Positions 39,841-47,119 of a stretch of 64,000 bases of DNA are shown here, piece by piece (positions within the stretch are counted from its first letter, which is position 1; each line of letters starts with the position of its first letter). The translations under genes and the position numbers were made by a program. The stretch comes from Streptomyces sp. A1136 (GTDB lineage: Bacteria; Actinomycetota; Actinomycetes; Streptomycetales; Streptomycetaceae): the NCBI RefSeq assembly GCF_004795055.1, contig NZ_SSBJ01000020.1, forward strand, positions 90,389-154,388, given 5' to 3'. Under the pieces are notes generated by a model that had not been told where the DNA came from, did not search any database, and worked only from the letters and a program-made list of their open reading frames with translations.

Positions 39841-41385
39841 ATGCCGACGGGCAGATCCACCACGCTCACCGACCCGTCCGAGATACGGACGTACAAGGGC
39901 CAGGACAGGGCCCTGCGCGCCGACCGGCTCGGCACCGCAGGTCTGCTGCTCTCCGTACTCGCCGCCAGCGCGCCCCTGATGGTCGTCGCCGGTGTCATGC
40001 CCACGATCTTCGGCGTCATGGGCATCGTCGGCCAGCCCCTGCTGTACGTCGTCCTCGGCGCCGTCCTCGCCCTGTTCAGCGTCGGCTACGCCGAGATGAG
40101 CCGCCACGTCCACAACGCGGGCGCGTTCTACGCCTACATCGCCCGCGGTCTGGGCCCGACCGCCGGCTCGGCGGCCTCCTTCGTCGCCCTGGTCGCCTAC
40201 AGCGCCATGCAGGTCGGCGTCTACGGCATCCTCGGTTTCGAGATCTCCGGCCTCTTCGCCACCTACCTCGACATCGAGCTCGCCTGGTGGATACCCGCCC
40301 TGCTCGCGGTCGCGGCGACCGGCGCCCTCGGCTGGTTGAAGATCGACCTCAACGCCAAGGTGCTCGGCGTCCTGCTCCTGATCGAATGCGTCCTCGTCGT
40401 CGTCTTCGACCTCGCCGCCCTCGGCAAGCCCGGCGCCGAGGGACTCTCGCTGCACGCCTTCAACCCCTCGACCCTCGGCGGGGCCGGCCTCGGCACCGCC
40501 CTGTGCTTCTGCATCGCCGCCTTCGTCGGCTTCGAGCAGTCACCGGTCTACGCCGAGGAGACCAGCAAGCCGCACATCGTCGTCTCCCGCGTCATGTTCC
40601 TTGCCGTCGGGTTCGTCGCCCTCTTCTTCGCGCTCAGCGCCTGGGCGCTCACCGTGGCCACCGGACCGGGCGAGGTGGTCAAGACCTCCGCCGAAGCCGG
40701 CCCCGGACTGCTCTTCCAGCTCACCGAGAGCCGCCTCGGCACCACCTTCACCGACGTCCTGCACGTCCTGTTCGTCACCGGCATGTTCGCCGCCATGCTC
40801 AGCTTCCACAACGTGGTCGCCCGCTACGCCTTCGCCATGGGCCGCGAGGGCCTCCTCCCGGCCCCCTTCGGCCGCACCAACGCCGGCACCGGCGCCCCCG
40901 CCACCGGCTCGCTCCTGCAGACCGGCGTCGCGGCCGTCGTCGTCCTCGCCTTCGCGCTGACCGACGACAAGCCGGCCGGCGATCCGACCGCGCCCGTCCT
41001 GCACCTGTTCACCTGGATGGGCAGCGTGGGCGCCCTCGGCGTGACCCTCCTCATGGCCGCCGCCTCCTTCGCAGTGATCGCCTTCTTCGTCCGCCGGGGG
41101 ACCGCCGCCGCGCAGGTCTGGCGGCTCGTCGCGGCCGGCGCCGCGGGCCTCGCGCTGCTGTTCATCGCCGGCTACACCGTCAGGGACTTCGCCGTCCTCG
41201 TCGGCGCCGAAGAGGGCTCCGCCCTCAGCTGGGTCCTGCCCGGCATCATCGCCGTCGCCGCGCTCGTCGGCCTGGCACACGGCCTGCTGCTGCGCTCCCG
41301 GCGGCCCGACGCGCACGCCCGGATCGGCCTGGGCAACGAGGCCTTCCGCCTCGACCAGGCGGCGGAGTCCGCCCCGCCCGCCTGA
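39841..41385 (+). CDS. APC-family permease
   Basis: A 514-residue transporter with about 12 membrane helices. The amino acid-polyamine-organocation signature is in LLLSVLAASAPLMVVAGVMPTIF and the helix VSRVMFLAVGFVALFFALSAWALTVATG, with FHNVVARYAFAMGREGLLPAPFGRTN, a segment of the YcaM/PotE-like subgroup. The substrate is unknown. ATG 39841 follows CGAAAGGACACC. It precedes a second permease of a different APC branch, with a terminator-like hairpin between them. Confidence 0.92.
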   Translation: MPTGRSTTLTDPSEIRTYKGQDRALRADRLGTAGLLLSVLAASAPLMVVAGVMPTIFGVMGIVGQPLLYVVLGAVLALFSVGYAEMSRHVHNAGAFYAYIARGLGPTAGSAASFVALVAYSAMQVGVYGILGFEISGLFATYLDIELAWWIPALLAVAATGALGWLKIDLNAKVLGVLLLIECVLVVVFDLAALGKPGAEGLSLHAFNPSTLGGAGLGTALCFCIAAFVGFEQSPVYAEETSKPHIVVSRVMFLAVGFVALFFALSAWALTVATGPGEVVKTSAEAGPGLLFQLTESRLGTTFTDVLHVLFVTGMFAAMLSFHNVVARYAFAMGREGLLPAPFGRTNAGTGAPATGSLLQTGVAAVVVLAFALTDDKPAGDPTAPVLHLFTWMGSVGALGVTLLMAAASFAVIAFFVRRGTAAAQVWRLVAAGAAGLALLFIAGYTVRDFAVLVGAEEGSALSWVLPGIIAVAALVGLAHGLLLRSRRPDAHARIGLGNEAFRLDQAAESAPPA

Positions 41386-41410
41386 CCCCTCCACCCCGCT
41401 TTCGAGCGCC

Positions 41411-41455
41411 CACGAAGCCCCCGGCATCGCTTTCCATGGTCGCCGGGGGTTCGTG
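41411..41455. terminator. Hairpin after the first permease
   Basis: CACGAAGCCCCCGGC (41411-41425) pairs with GCCGGGGGTTCGTG (41442-41455) around a 16-base loop, with one bulge. It is the likely end of the permease transcript. Confidence 0.6.
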
Positions 41456-41604
41456 CGCACATGACCGCGTTTTTGGCGGGCAGCGGAGCCTCATGGTCTC
41501 CTGGGGCCACCAACCCTCCGGACCGCGGCACAGGTGAGACCACCCAGCTCCCCTGCGTGGCGGCCGGGACCTGCCTGTCCCACCCACGAAGGCGAAGTCA
41601 TCAG

Positions 41605-43044
41605 ATGAGTGACAGCACCTTGGCCAAGGCCCCCAGCCCGCCGTCTTCCCCGCACGTCGACGCCGGCGACGAGGGCTACAGCAAGGACCTCAAGTCCCGC
41701 CACATCAACATGATCGCGATCGGCGGGGCGATAGGCACCGGCCTGTTCCTGGGCGCCGGAGGCCGGCTCGCCGGCGCCGGACCCTCCCTCGCGATCGCCT
41801 ACGCGGTGTGCGGGATCTTCGCCTTCTTCGTGGTCCGGGCCCTCGGCGAGCTCGTCCTCTACCGCCCCTCCTCCGGCGCCTTCGTCAGCTACGCCCGCGA
41901 GTTCATGGGCGAGAAGGGCGCCTACGCGGCCGGCTGGCTCTACTTCCTGAACTGGTCGACCACCACCGTCGCCGACATCACCGCCGCCGCGACCTACGCC
42001 CACTTCTGGGCGATGTTCACCGACGTCCCCCAGTGGGTCCTCGCCTTCATCGCCCTCGCCGTCGTCCTCACCGCGAACCTGATCTCGGTGAAGTACTTCG
42101 GCGAGATGGAATTCTGGTTCTCGCTGGTCAAGGTCGCCGCCCTGGTCGTCTTCCTGGCCGTCGGGATCTACCTGGTCGCCACCAGCCACCCCATCGACGG
42201 CCACACCCCGGGCCTGGCCTCGATCACCGACAACGGCGGGATCTTCCCCGTCGGCATGGTCCCCATGCTCCTGGTCATCCAGGGCGTGGTCTTCGCCTAC
42301 GCCTCCGTCGAGCTCTGCGGAGTCGCCGCCGGTGAGACCGAGAACCCAGAGAAGATCATGCCGAAGGCGATCAACTCGATCATGTGGCGGGTCGGCCTGT
42401 TCTACGTCGGCTCGGTCGTCCTGCTCGCGCTGCTGCTGCCGTACACCGAGTACTCGGCCGACCAGAGCCCCTTCGTCACCGTCTTCGACAAGCTCGGCGT
42501 GCCCGGCGCCGCCGGCGTCATGAACCTCGTCGTCCTGACCGCGGCGCTCTCCAGCCTGAACTCCGGGCTCTACTCCACCGGCCGCATCCTGCGCTCGATG
42601 GCCATGTCCGGCTCCGCGCCCAAGTTCACCGGCCTGATGAACAAGGGCAAGGTGCCGTACGGCGGCGTCCTGTTCACCGCGGCGTTCGGCGTCGCCGGCG
42701 TCGCCCTCAACGCCTACATGCCGAAGGACGCCTTCGAGATCGTCCTGAACTTCGCCTCCCTCGGCATCCTCGGCACCTGGGCGATGGTCATGCTCTGCTC
42801 GCTGCACTTCTGGCGCCGGGCGAAGCAGGGCCGTGTGGAGCGCCCCGCCTACCGGCTGCCCTGGGCCCCGTACACGCAGATCGTCACGCTGGTGTTCCTG
42901 CTCACCGTGCTGGTCCTGATGTGGTGCGACGGCGGAGTGGGCCGCACCACGGTCCTCTTCGTCCCGGCCATCGCCGCGGCCCTCGTCGGCGGCTGGTTCC
43001 TGGTCCGCGGCCGCGTCGCCGCGATCGCCGCCGCCCGCGACTGA
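41605..43044 (+). CDS. Amino acid permease (AAT family, AnsP/GabP-like)
   Basis: A 479-residue transporter. The N-terminal signature is LKSRHINMIAIGGAIGTGLFLGAGGRLAGAGPSLAIAYAVCGIFAFFVVRALGELVLYRPSSGAFVSYAREFMGEKGAYAAGWLYFLNW, which defines the amino acid transporter family including L-asparagine and GABA permeases. Typical is LNSGLYSTGRILRSMAMSGSAPKF. The 12-helix length is normal. The best guess is L-asparagine uptake, by similarity. The 220-bp leader holds no recognisable riboswitch. A strong terminator follows. Confidence 0.93.
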   Translation: MSDSTLAKAPSPPSSPHVDAGDEGYSKDLKSRHINMIAIGGAIGTGLFLGAGGRLAGAGPSLAIAYAVCGIFAFFVVRALGELVLYRPSSGAFVSYAREFMGEKGAYAAGWLYFLNWSTTTVADITAAATYAHFWAMFTDVPQWVLAFIALAVVLTANLISVKYFGEMEFWFSLVKVAALVVFLAVGIYLVATSHPIDGHTPGLASITDNGGIFPVGMVPMLLVIQGVVFAYASVELCGVAAGETENPEKIMPKAINSIMWRVGLFYVGSVVLLALLLPYTEYSADQSPFVTVFDKLGVPGAAGVMNLVVLTAALSSLNSGLYSTGRILRSMAMSGSAPKFTGLMNKGKVPYGGVLFTAAFGVAGVALNAYMPKDAFEIVLNFASLGILGTWAMVMLCSLHFWRRAKQGRVERPAYRLPWAPYTQIVTLVFLLTVLVLMWCDGGVGRTTVLFVPAIAAALVGGWFLVRGRVAAIAAARD

Positions 43045-43059
43045 CCCCGCACGACGACG

Positions 43060-43085
43060 AAGGACCCCGCCCCGGCGGGGTCCTT
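43060..43085 (+). terminator. Strong intrinsic terminator after amino acid permease
   Basis: AAGGACCCCGCC (43060-43071) and GGCGGGGTCCTT (43074-43085) form a perfect 12-bp stem followed by CCGTTTCC. Confidence 0.85.
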
Positions 43086-43149
43086 CCGTTTCCGGGGGGG
43101 CGCTCCCGGCTTCCGGCCGGGGACAGCGCGGCGCAGCGCCGACAAACGC

Positions 43150-43178
43150 AGAAGACCCCACACGAAGTGGGGTCTTCT
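43150..43178 (-). terminator. Terminator of the tRNA-Leu gene
   Basis: AGAAGACCCCAC and GTGGGGTCTTCT form a perfect 12-bp stem with a 5-base loop, immediately downstream of the tRNA on the reverse strand. The following reverse-strand bases are GCGTTTGTC. Confidence 0.82.
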
Positions 43179-43181
43179 CGC

Positions 43182-43269
43182 TGGTGTCCGAGGGGGGACT
43201 TGAACCCCCACGCCCGATAAAGGGCACTAGCACCTCAAGCTAGCGCGTCTGCCATTCCGCCACCCGGAC
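43182..43269 (-). tRNA. tRNA-Leu, anticodon GAG
   Basis: On the reverse strand the gene begins GTCCGGGTGGCGGAATGGCA, has the anticodon loop CTTGAGG (anticodon GAG, at 43236-43234), a long variable arm typical of leucine tRNAs, the T-loop GGTTCAAGTCC and an encoded CCA end (43184-43182). The acceptor stem GTCCGGG/CTCGGAC closes with one G-U type mismatch. It reads CUC (and CUU) codons. A dedicated terminator follows. Confidence 0.96.
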
Positions 43270-43455
43270 AAGGTGTCTGTCTCGCGGCCCTGCGGCCGTT
43301 CCGACGTGGAAAACATTACCAAACATTCCGGGGTCCTCGATCACACCCCCGTGTCACCTGCGGGAGCACCGCCGGACGGCCGGGTCCGCCCTTGGGGGGG
43401 AGCGCCCCGGAGCGGCAGGATGGGAGGGCAGCGGTACCGATCAGTGGAGGAACAC

Positions 43456-44781
43456 GTGAGCGAGTCGAGCACGGGCAGGACCGTCTCCGGTGAGGACGAG
43501 GTCGTCGACCTCTGCCGGGACCTCATCCGGATCGACACCAGCAACTACGGGGACCACTCGGGCCCCGGCGAGCGCAAGGCGGCCGAATGGGTCGCGGAGA
43601 AGCTGGCCGAGGTCGGGCTGGAGCCGCAGATCTTCGAGTCGCACAAGGGACGGGCCTCGACGGTCGCGCGCATCGAGGGGGAGGACCCCTCACGGCCGGC
43701 GCTGCTGATCCACGGGCACACCGACGTGGTCCCCGCCAACGCCGCCGACTGGACCTACGACCCCTTCGCCGGCGAGATCGCCGACGGATGCCTGTGGGGG
43801 CGCGGCGCGGTCGACATGAAGGACATGGACGCGATGACGCTGGCCGTCGTACGCGACCGCATGCGCAGCGGCCGCAAGCCCCCGCGCGACATCGTCCTCG
43901 CCTTCCTCGCCGACGAGGAGGCGGGCGGCGTCTACGGGGCCCGGCACCTCGTCGACAACCACCCCGGCCTCTTCGAGGGCGTCACCGAGGCGATCGGCGA
44001 GGTCGGCGGTTTCTCGTTCACCGTCAACGAGAACCTGCGCCTCTACCTGGTTGAGACCGCCCAGAAGGGCATGCACTGGATGCGGCTGACCGTGGACGGC
44101 ACCGCCGGCCACGGTTCCATGACCAACAACGACAACGCGATCACCGAGCTGTGCGAGGCCGTCGGACGGCTCGGACGCCACCAGTGGCCGGTGCGCGTGA
44201 CCAAGACCGTACGGTCCTTCCTCGACGAACTCTCGGACGCCCTCGGAACCCCGCTCGACCCCGACGACATGGACGCCACGCTCGCCAAGCTCGGCGGCAT
44301 CGCCAAGATGGTCGGCGCGACCCTGCGCAACTCGGCCGCCCCGACCATGCTGGGCGCCGGCTACAAGGTCAACGTCATCCCCGGCCAGGCCACCGCGCAC
44401 GTGGACGGCCGCTTCCTGCCGGGCTACGAGGACGAGTTCTTCGCCGACCTCGACCGCATCCTCGGCCCGCGCGTGAAGCGCGAGGACGTCCACGCCGACA
44501 AGGCCCTGGAGACGGACTTCGACGGGAAGCTCGTCGACGCGATGCAGGGCGCCCTCACGGCGGAGGACCCGATCGCCCGGGCGGTCCCGTACATGCTCTC
44601 GGGCGGTACGGACGCCAAGTCCTTCGACGACCTGGGCATCCGCTGCTTCGGCTTCGCGCCGCTGCGACTGCCGCCCGAGCTCGACTTCGCCGGCATGTTC
44701 CACGGAGTGGACGAGCGGGTCCCGGTGGACGGGCTGAAGTTCGGTGTTCGCGTACTGGACCGATTCATCGACAACTCCTAA
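43456..44781 (+). CDS. M20/M25/M40-family metallopeptidase
   Basis: A 441-residue di-zinc peptidase. Metal ligands show in LLIHGHTDVVPA (His, Asp), LWGRGAVDMKDMDAMTL (bridging Asp) and FLADEEAGGVYGARHLV (catalytic Glu pair), with the dimerisation domain after KGMHWMRLTVDGTAGHGSM and a last His in GMFHGVDERVPV. The GTG start has GTGGAGGAACAC upstream. Family members hydrolyse dipeptides or N-acyl amino acids. It sits upstream of the chaplins on the same strand but with a separate promoter between. Confidence 0.95.
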   Translation: MSESSTGRTVSGEDEVVDLCRDLIRIDTSNYGDHSGPGERKAAEWVAEKLAEVGLEPQIFESHKGRASTVARIEGEDPSRPALLIHGHTDVVPANAADWTYDPFAGEIADGCLWGRGAVDMKDMDAMTLAVVRDRMRSGRKPPRDIVLAFLADEEAGGVYGARHLVDNHPGLFEGVTEAIGEVGGFSFTVNENLRLYLVETAQKGMHWMRLTVDGTAGHGSMTNNDNAITELCEAVGRLGRHQWPVRVTKTVRSFLDELSDALGTPLDPDDMDATLAKLGGIAKMVGATLRNSAAPTMLGAGYKVNVIPGQATAHVDGRFLPGYEDEFFADLDRILGPRVKREDVHADKALETDFDGKLVDAMQGALTAEDPIARAVPYMLSGGTDAKSFDDLGIRCFGFAPLRLPPELDFAGMFHGVDERVPVDGLKFGVRVLDRFIDNS

Positions 44782-44841
44782 CGGCCGGGAATCGGGAAGG
44801 TGTGCGGATTCCACTGAGAAGAGTGAATGCGCTCATACGCT

Positions 44842-44869
44842 CGTAGCCCTGGTGATCCCTCCTCGTTAC
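44842..44869 (+). promoter_or_regulatory. Sigma-BldN-like promoter of the short chaplin gene
   Basis: CGTAGC (44842-44847), a 16-base spacer and CGTTAC (44864-44869) closely match the sigma-BldN consensus I recall (CGTAAC, 16 bp, CGTTGA), which drives chaplin and rodlin genes during aerial growth. Two mismatches in the -10 hexamer and one in the -35. Confidence 0.55.
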
Positions 44870-44874
44870 AGGTG

Positions 44875-44899
44875 GTGCGGTCCGCGGCTGGGACCGCAC
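44875..44899 (+). promoter_or_regulatory. 5'-UTR hairpin of the short chaplin mRNA
   Basis: GTGCGGTCC and GGACCGCAC form a perfect 9-bp stem with a 7-base loop, ending 9 bases before the AGGAGG ribosome site (44909-44914). With the BldN-like promoter it would form the very 5' end of the transcript, where it could stabilise the mRNA. Confidence 0.55.
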
Positions 44900-44918
44900 T
44901 TGCCTACTAGGAGGAACA

Positions 44919-45152
44919 ATGCTCAAGAAGGTTGTCGCCGCTGCGGCTGCCACCGGTGGTCTGGTTCTCGCGGGTGCGGGCATGGCCGCCGCCGACGCGG
45001 GCGCCCAGGGTGCGGCCATCGGCTCCCCCGGCGTCCTGTCGGGCAACGTCGTTCAGGTCCCGATCCACATCCCGGTCAACGTGTGCGGTAACACCGTCAA
45101 CGTGATCGGCCTGCTGAACCCGGCCTTCGGCAACACCTGCGTCAACGCCTGA
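44919..45152 (+). CDS. chpH: Short chaplin (hydrophobic aerial-hyphae protein)
   Basis: A 77-residue pre-protein: residues 1-25 form a Sec signal (KKVVAAAAATGGLVLAGAGMAAA), and the mature 52 residues are one chaplin domain, DAGAQGAAIGSPGVLSGNVVQVPIHIPVNVCGNTVNVIGLLNPAFGNTCVNA, with the two Cys that form the conserved disulfide. Short chaplins self-assemble into amyloid-like films on aerial hyphae. The symbol is given because the locus and length fit chpH. AGGAGG precedes ATG by five bases. Confidence 0.95.
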   Translation: MLKKVVAAAAATGGLVLAGAGMAAADAGAQGAAIGSPGVLSGNVVQVPIHIPVNVCGNTVNVIGLLNPAFGNTCVNA

Positions 45153-45170
45153 CGCGTCTGAAGTCCATGG

Positions 45171-45200
45171 GCCCCGGAACGCATTCCAGCGTTCCGGGGC
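45171..45200 (+). terminator. Terminator between the chaplin genes
   Basis: GCCCCGGAACGC (45171-45182) and GCGTTCCGGGGC (45189-45200) form a perfect 12-bp stem with a 6-base loop, 19 bp after the short chaplin stop. The two chaplins are therefore probably separately transcribed. Confidence 0.75.
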
Positions 45201-45305
45201 TGCCGGGCTTTCGGGCCCGAATCTCATTCACTTCGGCGTCACAGGCGGGGGAGCGCGTACGGCCTGTGCGCCGACCGAACGTACACAGCATGGGGACGAG
45301 TACAG

Positions 45306-46103
45306 ATGCGACGACCCGTAGTACAGGTCACCAGGAAGACCCTGATCACCATGGCGGCCGCAGGGGGCGCGCTGGCGCTCGGCGGCGGTTACGCGCACGC
45401 GGACGCCGGGGCGGCCGGACACGCCGTGAACTCGCCGGGCGTGCTGTCCGGCAACAACGTGCAGGCGCCCGTGGACGTGCCGGTGAACGCCTGCGGCAAC
45501 ACGGTCACCGTGATCGGAGGCCTCAACCCGGCCTTCGGCAACCGCTGCGTCAACGCGGGCGGCCCCGCCAAGCCCGACCACCCGGGCCACCCCGGCAACC
45601 CCGGTACGCCGGGCCACCCCGGGCACCCGGGCAGCCCCGGCCACCCCGACGAGCCGTGCGACGACGACCACCCGGGCACGCCCGGTCACCCCGGCAACCC
45701 GGGTACGCCCGGCAACCCCGGGACTCCGGGCAACCCGGGAACTCCCGGTACGCCGGGCCACCCCGGGAACCCCGGCACGCCTGGCCACCCCGGAACCCCC
45801 GGTACGCCCGGTAACCCCGGGACCCCGGGCAACCCGGGAACTCCCGGCACGCCCGGCCACCCGGGAACCCCCGGTACGCCCGGTAACCCCGGGACTCCGG
45901 GCAACCCCGGTACGCCGACCGCGCCCGGTCACGGCACGGGGACTGCGGGCAACCCCGGTACCCCCGCGGCGCCCGGCCAGGGCCACGGCGGAGGGCTGGC
46001 CGCCACCGGGTCCGGTGACGTCCTGACGGCCGGCCTGCCGCTCGCCGGCGGCCTGCTGCTCGCGGGCAGCGTGCTCTACCGGCGCGCCCGCAACGCCGCC
46101 TGA
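45306..46103 (+). CDS. Cell-wall-anchored chaplin with collagen-like Gly-X-Pro stalk
   Basis: A 265-residue protein. A signal peptide (about residues 1-33, ending GGYAHA) is followed by one chaplin domain (DAGAAGHAVNSPGVLSGNNVQAPVDVPVNACGNTVTVIGGLNPAFGNRCVNA). Residues about 90-215 are some 40 Gly-X-Pro triplets (X is Thr, Asn, His or Ser), a collagen-like stalk interrupted only by DEPCDDD. It ends with a sortase signal LAATG at 231-235, a hydrophobic helix and the RRARNAA tail. Known long chaplins carry two chaplin domains; the missing second domain and the long stalk are unusual. It occupies the chpC position beside chpH. Class E sortase anchoring is inferred from LAxTG. Confidence 0.93.
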   Translation: MRRPVVQVTRKTLITMAAAGGALALGGGYAHADAGAAGHAVNSPGVLSGNNVQAPVDVPVNACGNTVTVIGGLNPAFGNRCVNAGGPAKPDHPGHPGNPGTPGHPGHPGSPGHPDEPCDDDHPGTPGHPGNPGTPGNPGTPGNPGTPGTPGHPGNPGTPGHPGTPGTPGNPGTPGNPGTPGTPGHPGTPGTPGNPGTPGNPGTPTAPGHGTGTAGNPGTPAAPGQGHGGGLAATGSGDVLTAGLPLAGGLLLAGSVLYRRARNAA

Positions 46104-46134
46104 CGGACCGGCGACGGGCATACCGGGTGCTGTC

Positions 46135-46166
46135 GACGCGGGCCCCCCGACCGGGGGGCCCGCGTC
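46135..46166. terminator. Bidirectional terminator, 15-bp perfect stem
   Basis: GACGCGGGCCCCCCG and its exact complement CGGGGGGCCCGCGTC flank a 2-base loop, between the long chaplin and the convergent DUF5703 gene. The right arm includes the first bases of that gene's stop codon. Confidence 0.8.
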
Positions 46167-46353
46167 ACCACGTGGCGCGGACCTGACGGATGATCCGGCG
46201 GCGCAATCGCACGCGGCGACTGCCGTCCCGGAGCAGCGTAAGCCGGTCGAGCTCCCAATGTCCGTACTCGGCGTGGTCGGTCAACAGGCGGGTCGTCTCC
46301 TGGCGGGGCACCCCTCGGGGCACGTACAGGTCGACAAATTCGTATTCCGGCAT
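46165..46353 (-). CDS. DUF5703-family small protein
   Basis: A 62-residue basic protein: MPEYEFVDLYVPRGVPRQETTRLLTDHAEYGHWELDRLTLLRDGSRRVRLRRRIIRQVRATW. The sequence matches a small, strongly conserved actinobacterial family (DUF5703) of unknown function. It lies 47 bp from the divergent gene at 46401, with which it may share a promoter region. Confidence 0.88.
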   Translation of the reverse strand: MPEYEFVDLYVPRGVPRQETTRLLTDHAEYGHWELDRLTLLRDGSRRVRLRRRIIRQVRATW

Positions 46354-46400
46354 CGCATCTATTGTGCGGGCAGAGGCCTGCTACGGATAGCGTCTGCACT

Positions 46401-47063
46401 ATGTCTGATGCCGCTCTGCCCACTGTTGCCGAGGTACGCGCCGCCGCCGAGGCGGTCAAGGCCGCGCTCGACCGTCACCTCGCCGCGGTCGAGAGCAGGA
46501 TCGGGGACGACGATCCGGCCGTCTACGCCGCCTTCAACGAGCTCGCCGCCGCCGCCGACGAGTACGACGAACTGCTGTACGACCGCTACGACGAGGTCAC
46601 TCCCTTCGAGATCCCCACCCCCGAGGACGGTGTCCCGTACACCGGCCCCGCCGAGCCCGCCGCGTTCAGCGTGCTCATCCGCCGCGACTACGCCGTGGTC
46701 GAACCACAGCGCCTGATCGCCCAGGCCGACCGGGTCGCCGCGCACGACCCGGACGCCGAGCCCGTCGAGGACGGCGGTACCGCCGGAGCGCTGGGCGTCC
46801 TCTTCGGGGAGTACGAGCCCGACGAGATCCACTCCCGCTACCGCGAGTTCGGCCTGGAAGAGGGCGACTCCACCCTGTGGATCGCCGCCGCGGAGGAGGT
46901 CGCGGAACCGGGCGAGTGGCTCGACTCGCCCTTCGAGCACGCCGACGCGCAGAACGTGTTGCACCGGTTCGACGTGAGTTCCGTGTTCGACGAGGAGCCG
47001 GAGGACTTCGAGGAAGACGAGGCGACGGACGGGGCCACGGCCCCCGGCCTCACCCCCGCCTGA
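46401..47063 (+). CDS. Conserved acidic hypothetical protein
   Basis: A 220-residue, strongly acidic protein. It begins MSDAALPTVAEVRAAAEAVKAALDRHLAAVESR, has a helical N-terminal half and a mixed middle (AAFSVLIRRDYAVVEPQRLIAQADRV) and ends in a Glu/Asp-rich tail. No catalytic motif or membrane segment is visible. I recall homologues in most streptomycetes at this place. ATG 46401 was preferred over an upstream in-frame ATG because the preceding residues do not look coding. Confidence 0.82.
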   Translation: MSDAALPTVAEVRAAAEAVKAALDRHLAAVESRIGDDDPAVYAAFNELAAAADEYDELLYDRYDEVTPFEIPTPEDGVPYTGPAEPAAFSVLIRRDYAVVEPQRLIAQADRVAAHDPDAEPVEDGGTAGALGVLFGEYEPDEIHSRYREFGLEEGDSTLWIAAAEEVAEPGEWLDSPFEHADAQNVLHRFDVSSVFDEEPEDFEEDEATDGATAPGLTPA

Positions 47064-47077
47064 CCACCACATGACGA

Positions 47078-47113
47078 GCTGAGCCCCCGCCCGACATCGG
47101 GCGGGGGCTCAGC
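47078..47113. terminator. Bidirectional terminator, 17-bp perfect stem
   Basis: GCTGAGCCCCCGCCCGA (47078-47094) and TCGGGCGGGGGCTCAGC (47097-47113) are exact complements separated by two bases, in the gap between convergent genes. Confidence 0.88.
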
Positions 47114-47119
47114 CCTTCG

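Noticed and set aside
41461..41604. Riboswitch or attenuator in the leader of the amino acid permease
   Set aside because: A few small hairpins exist, but no known aptamer core and no leader peptide rich in one amino acid.
45686..45904. Repeat array considered as CRISPR
   Set aside because: The units are 9- to 18-bp coding repeats with no unique spacers and no cas genes nearby.
45228..46121. Reverse-strand open frames opposite the collagen-like chaplin
   Set aside because: They are mirror translations of the Gly-X-Pro repeat; the forward frame has signal peptide, chaplin domain and sortase signal.
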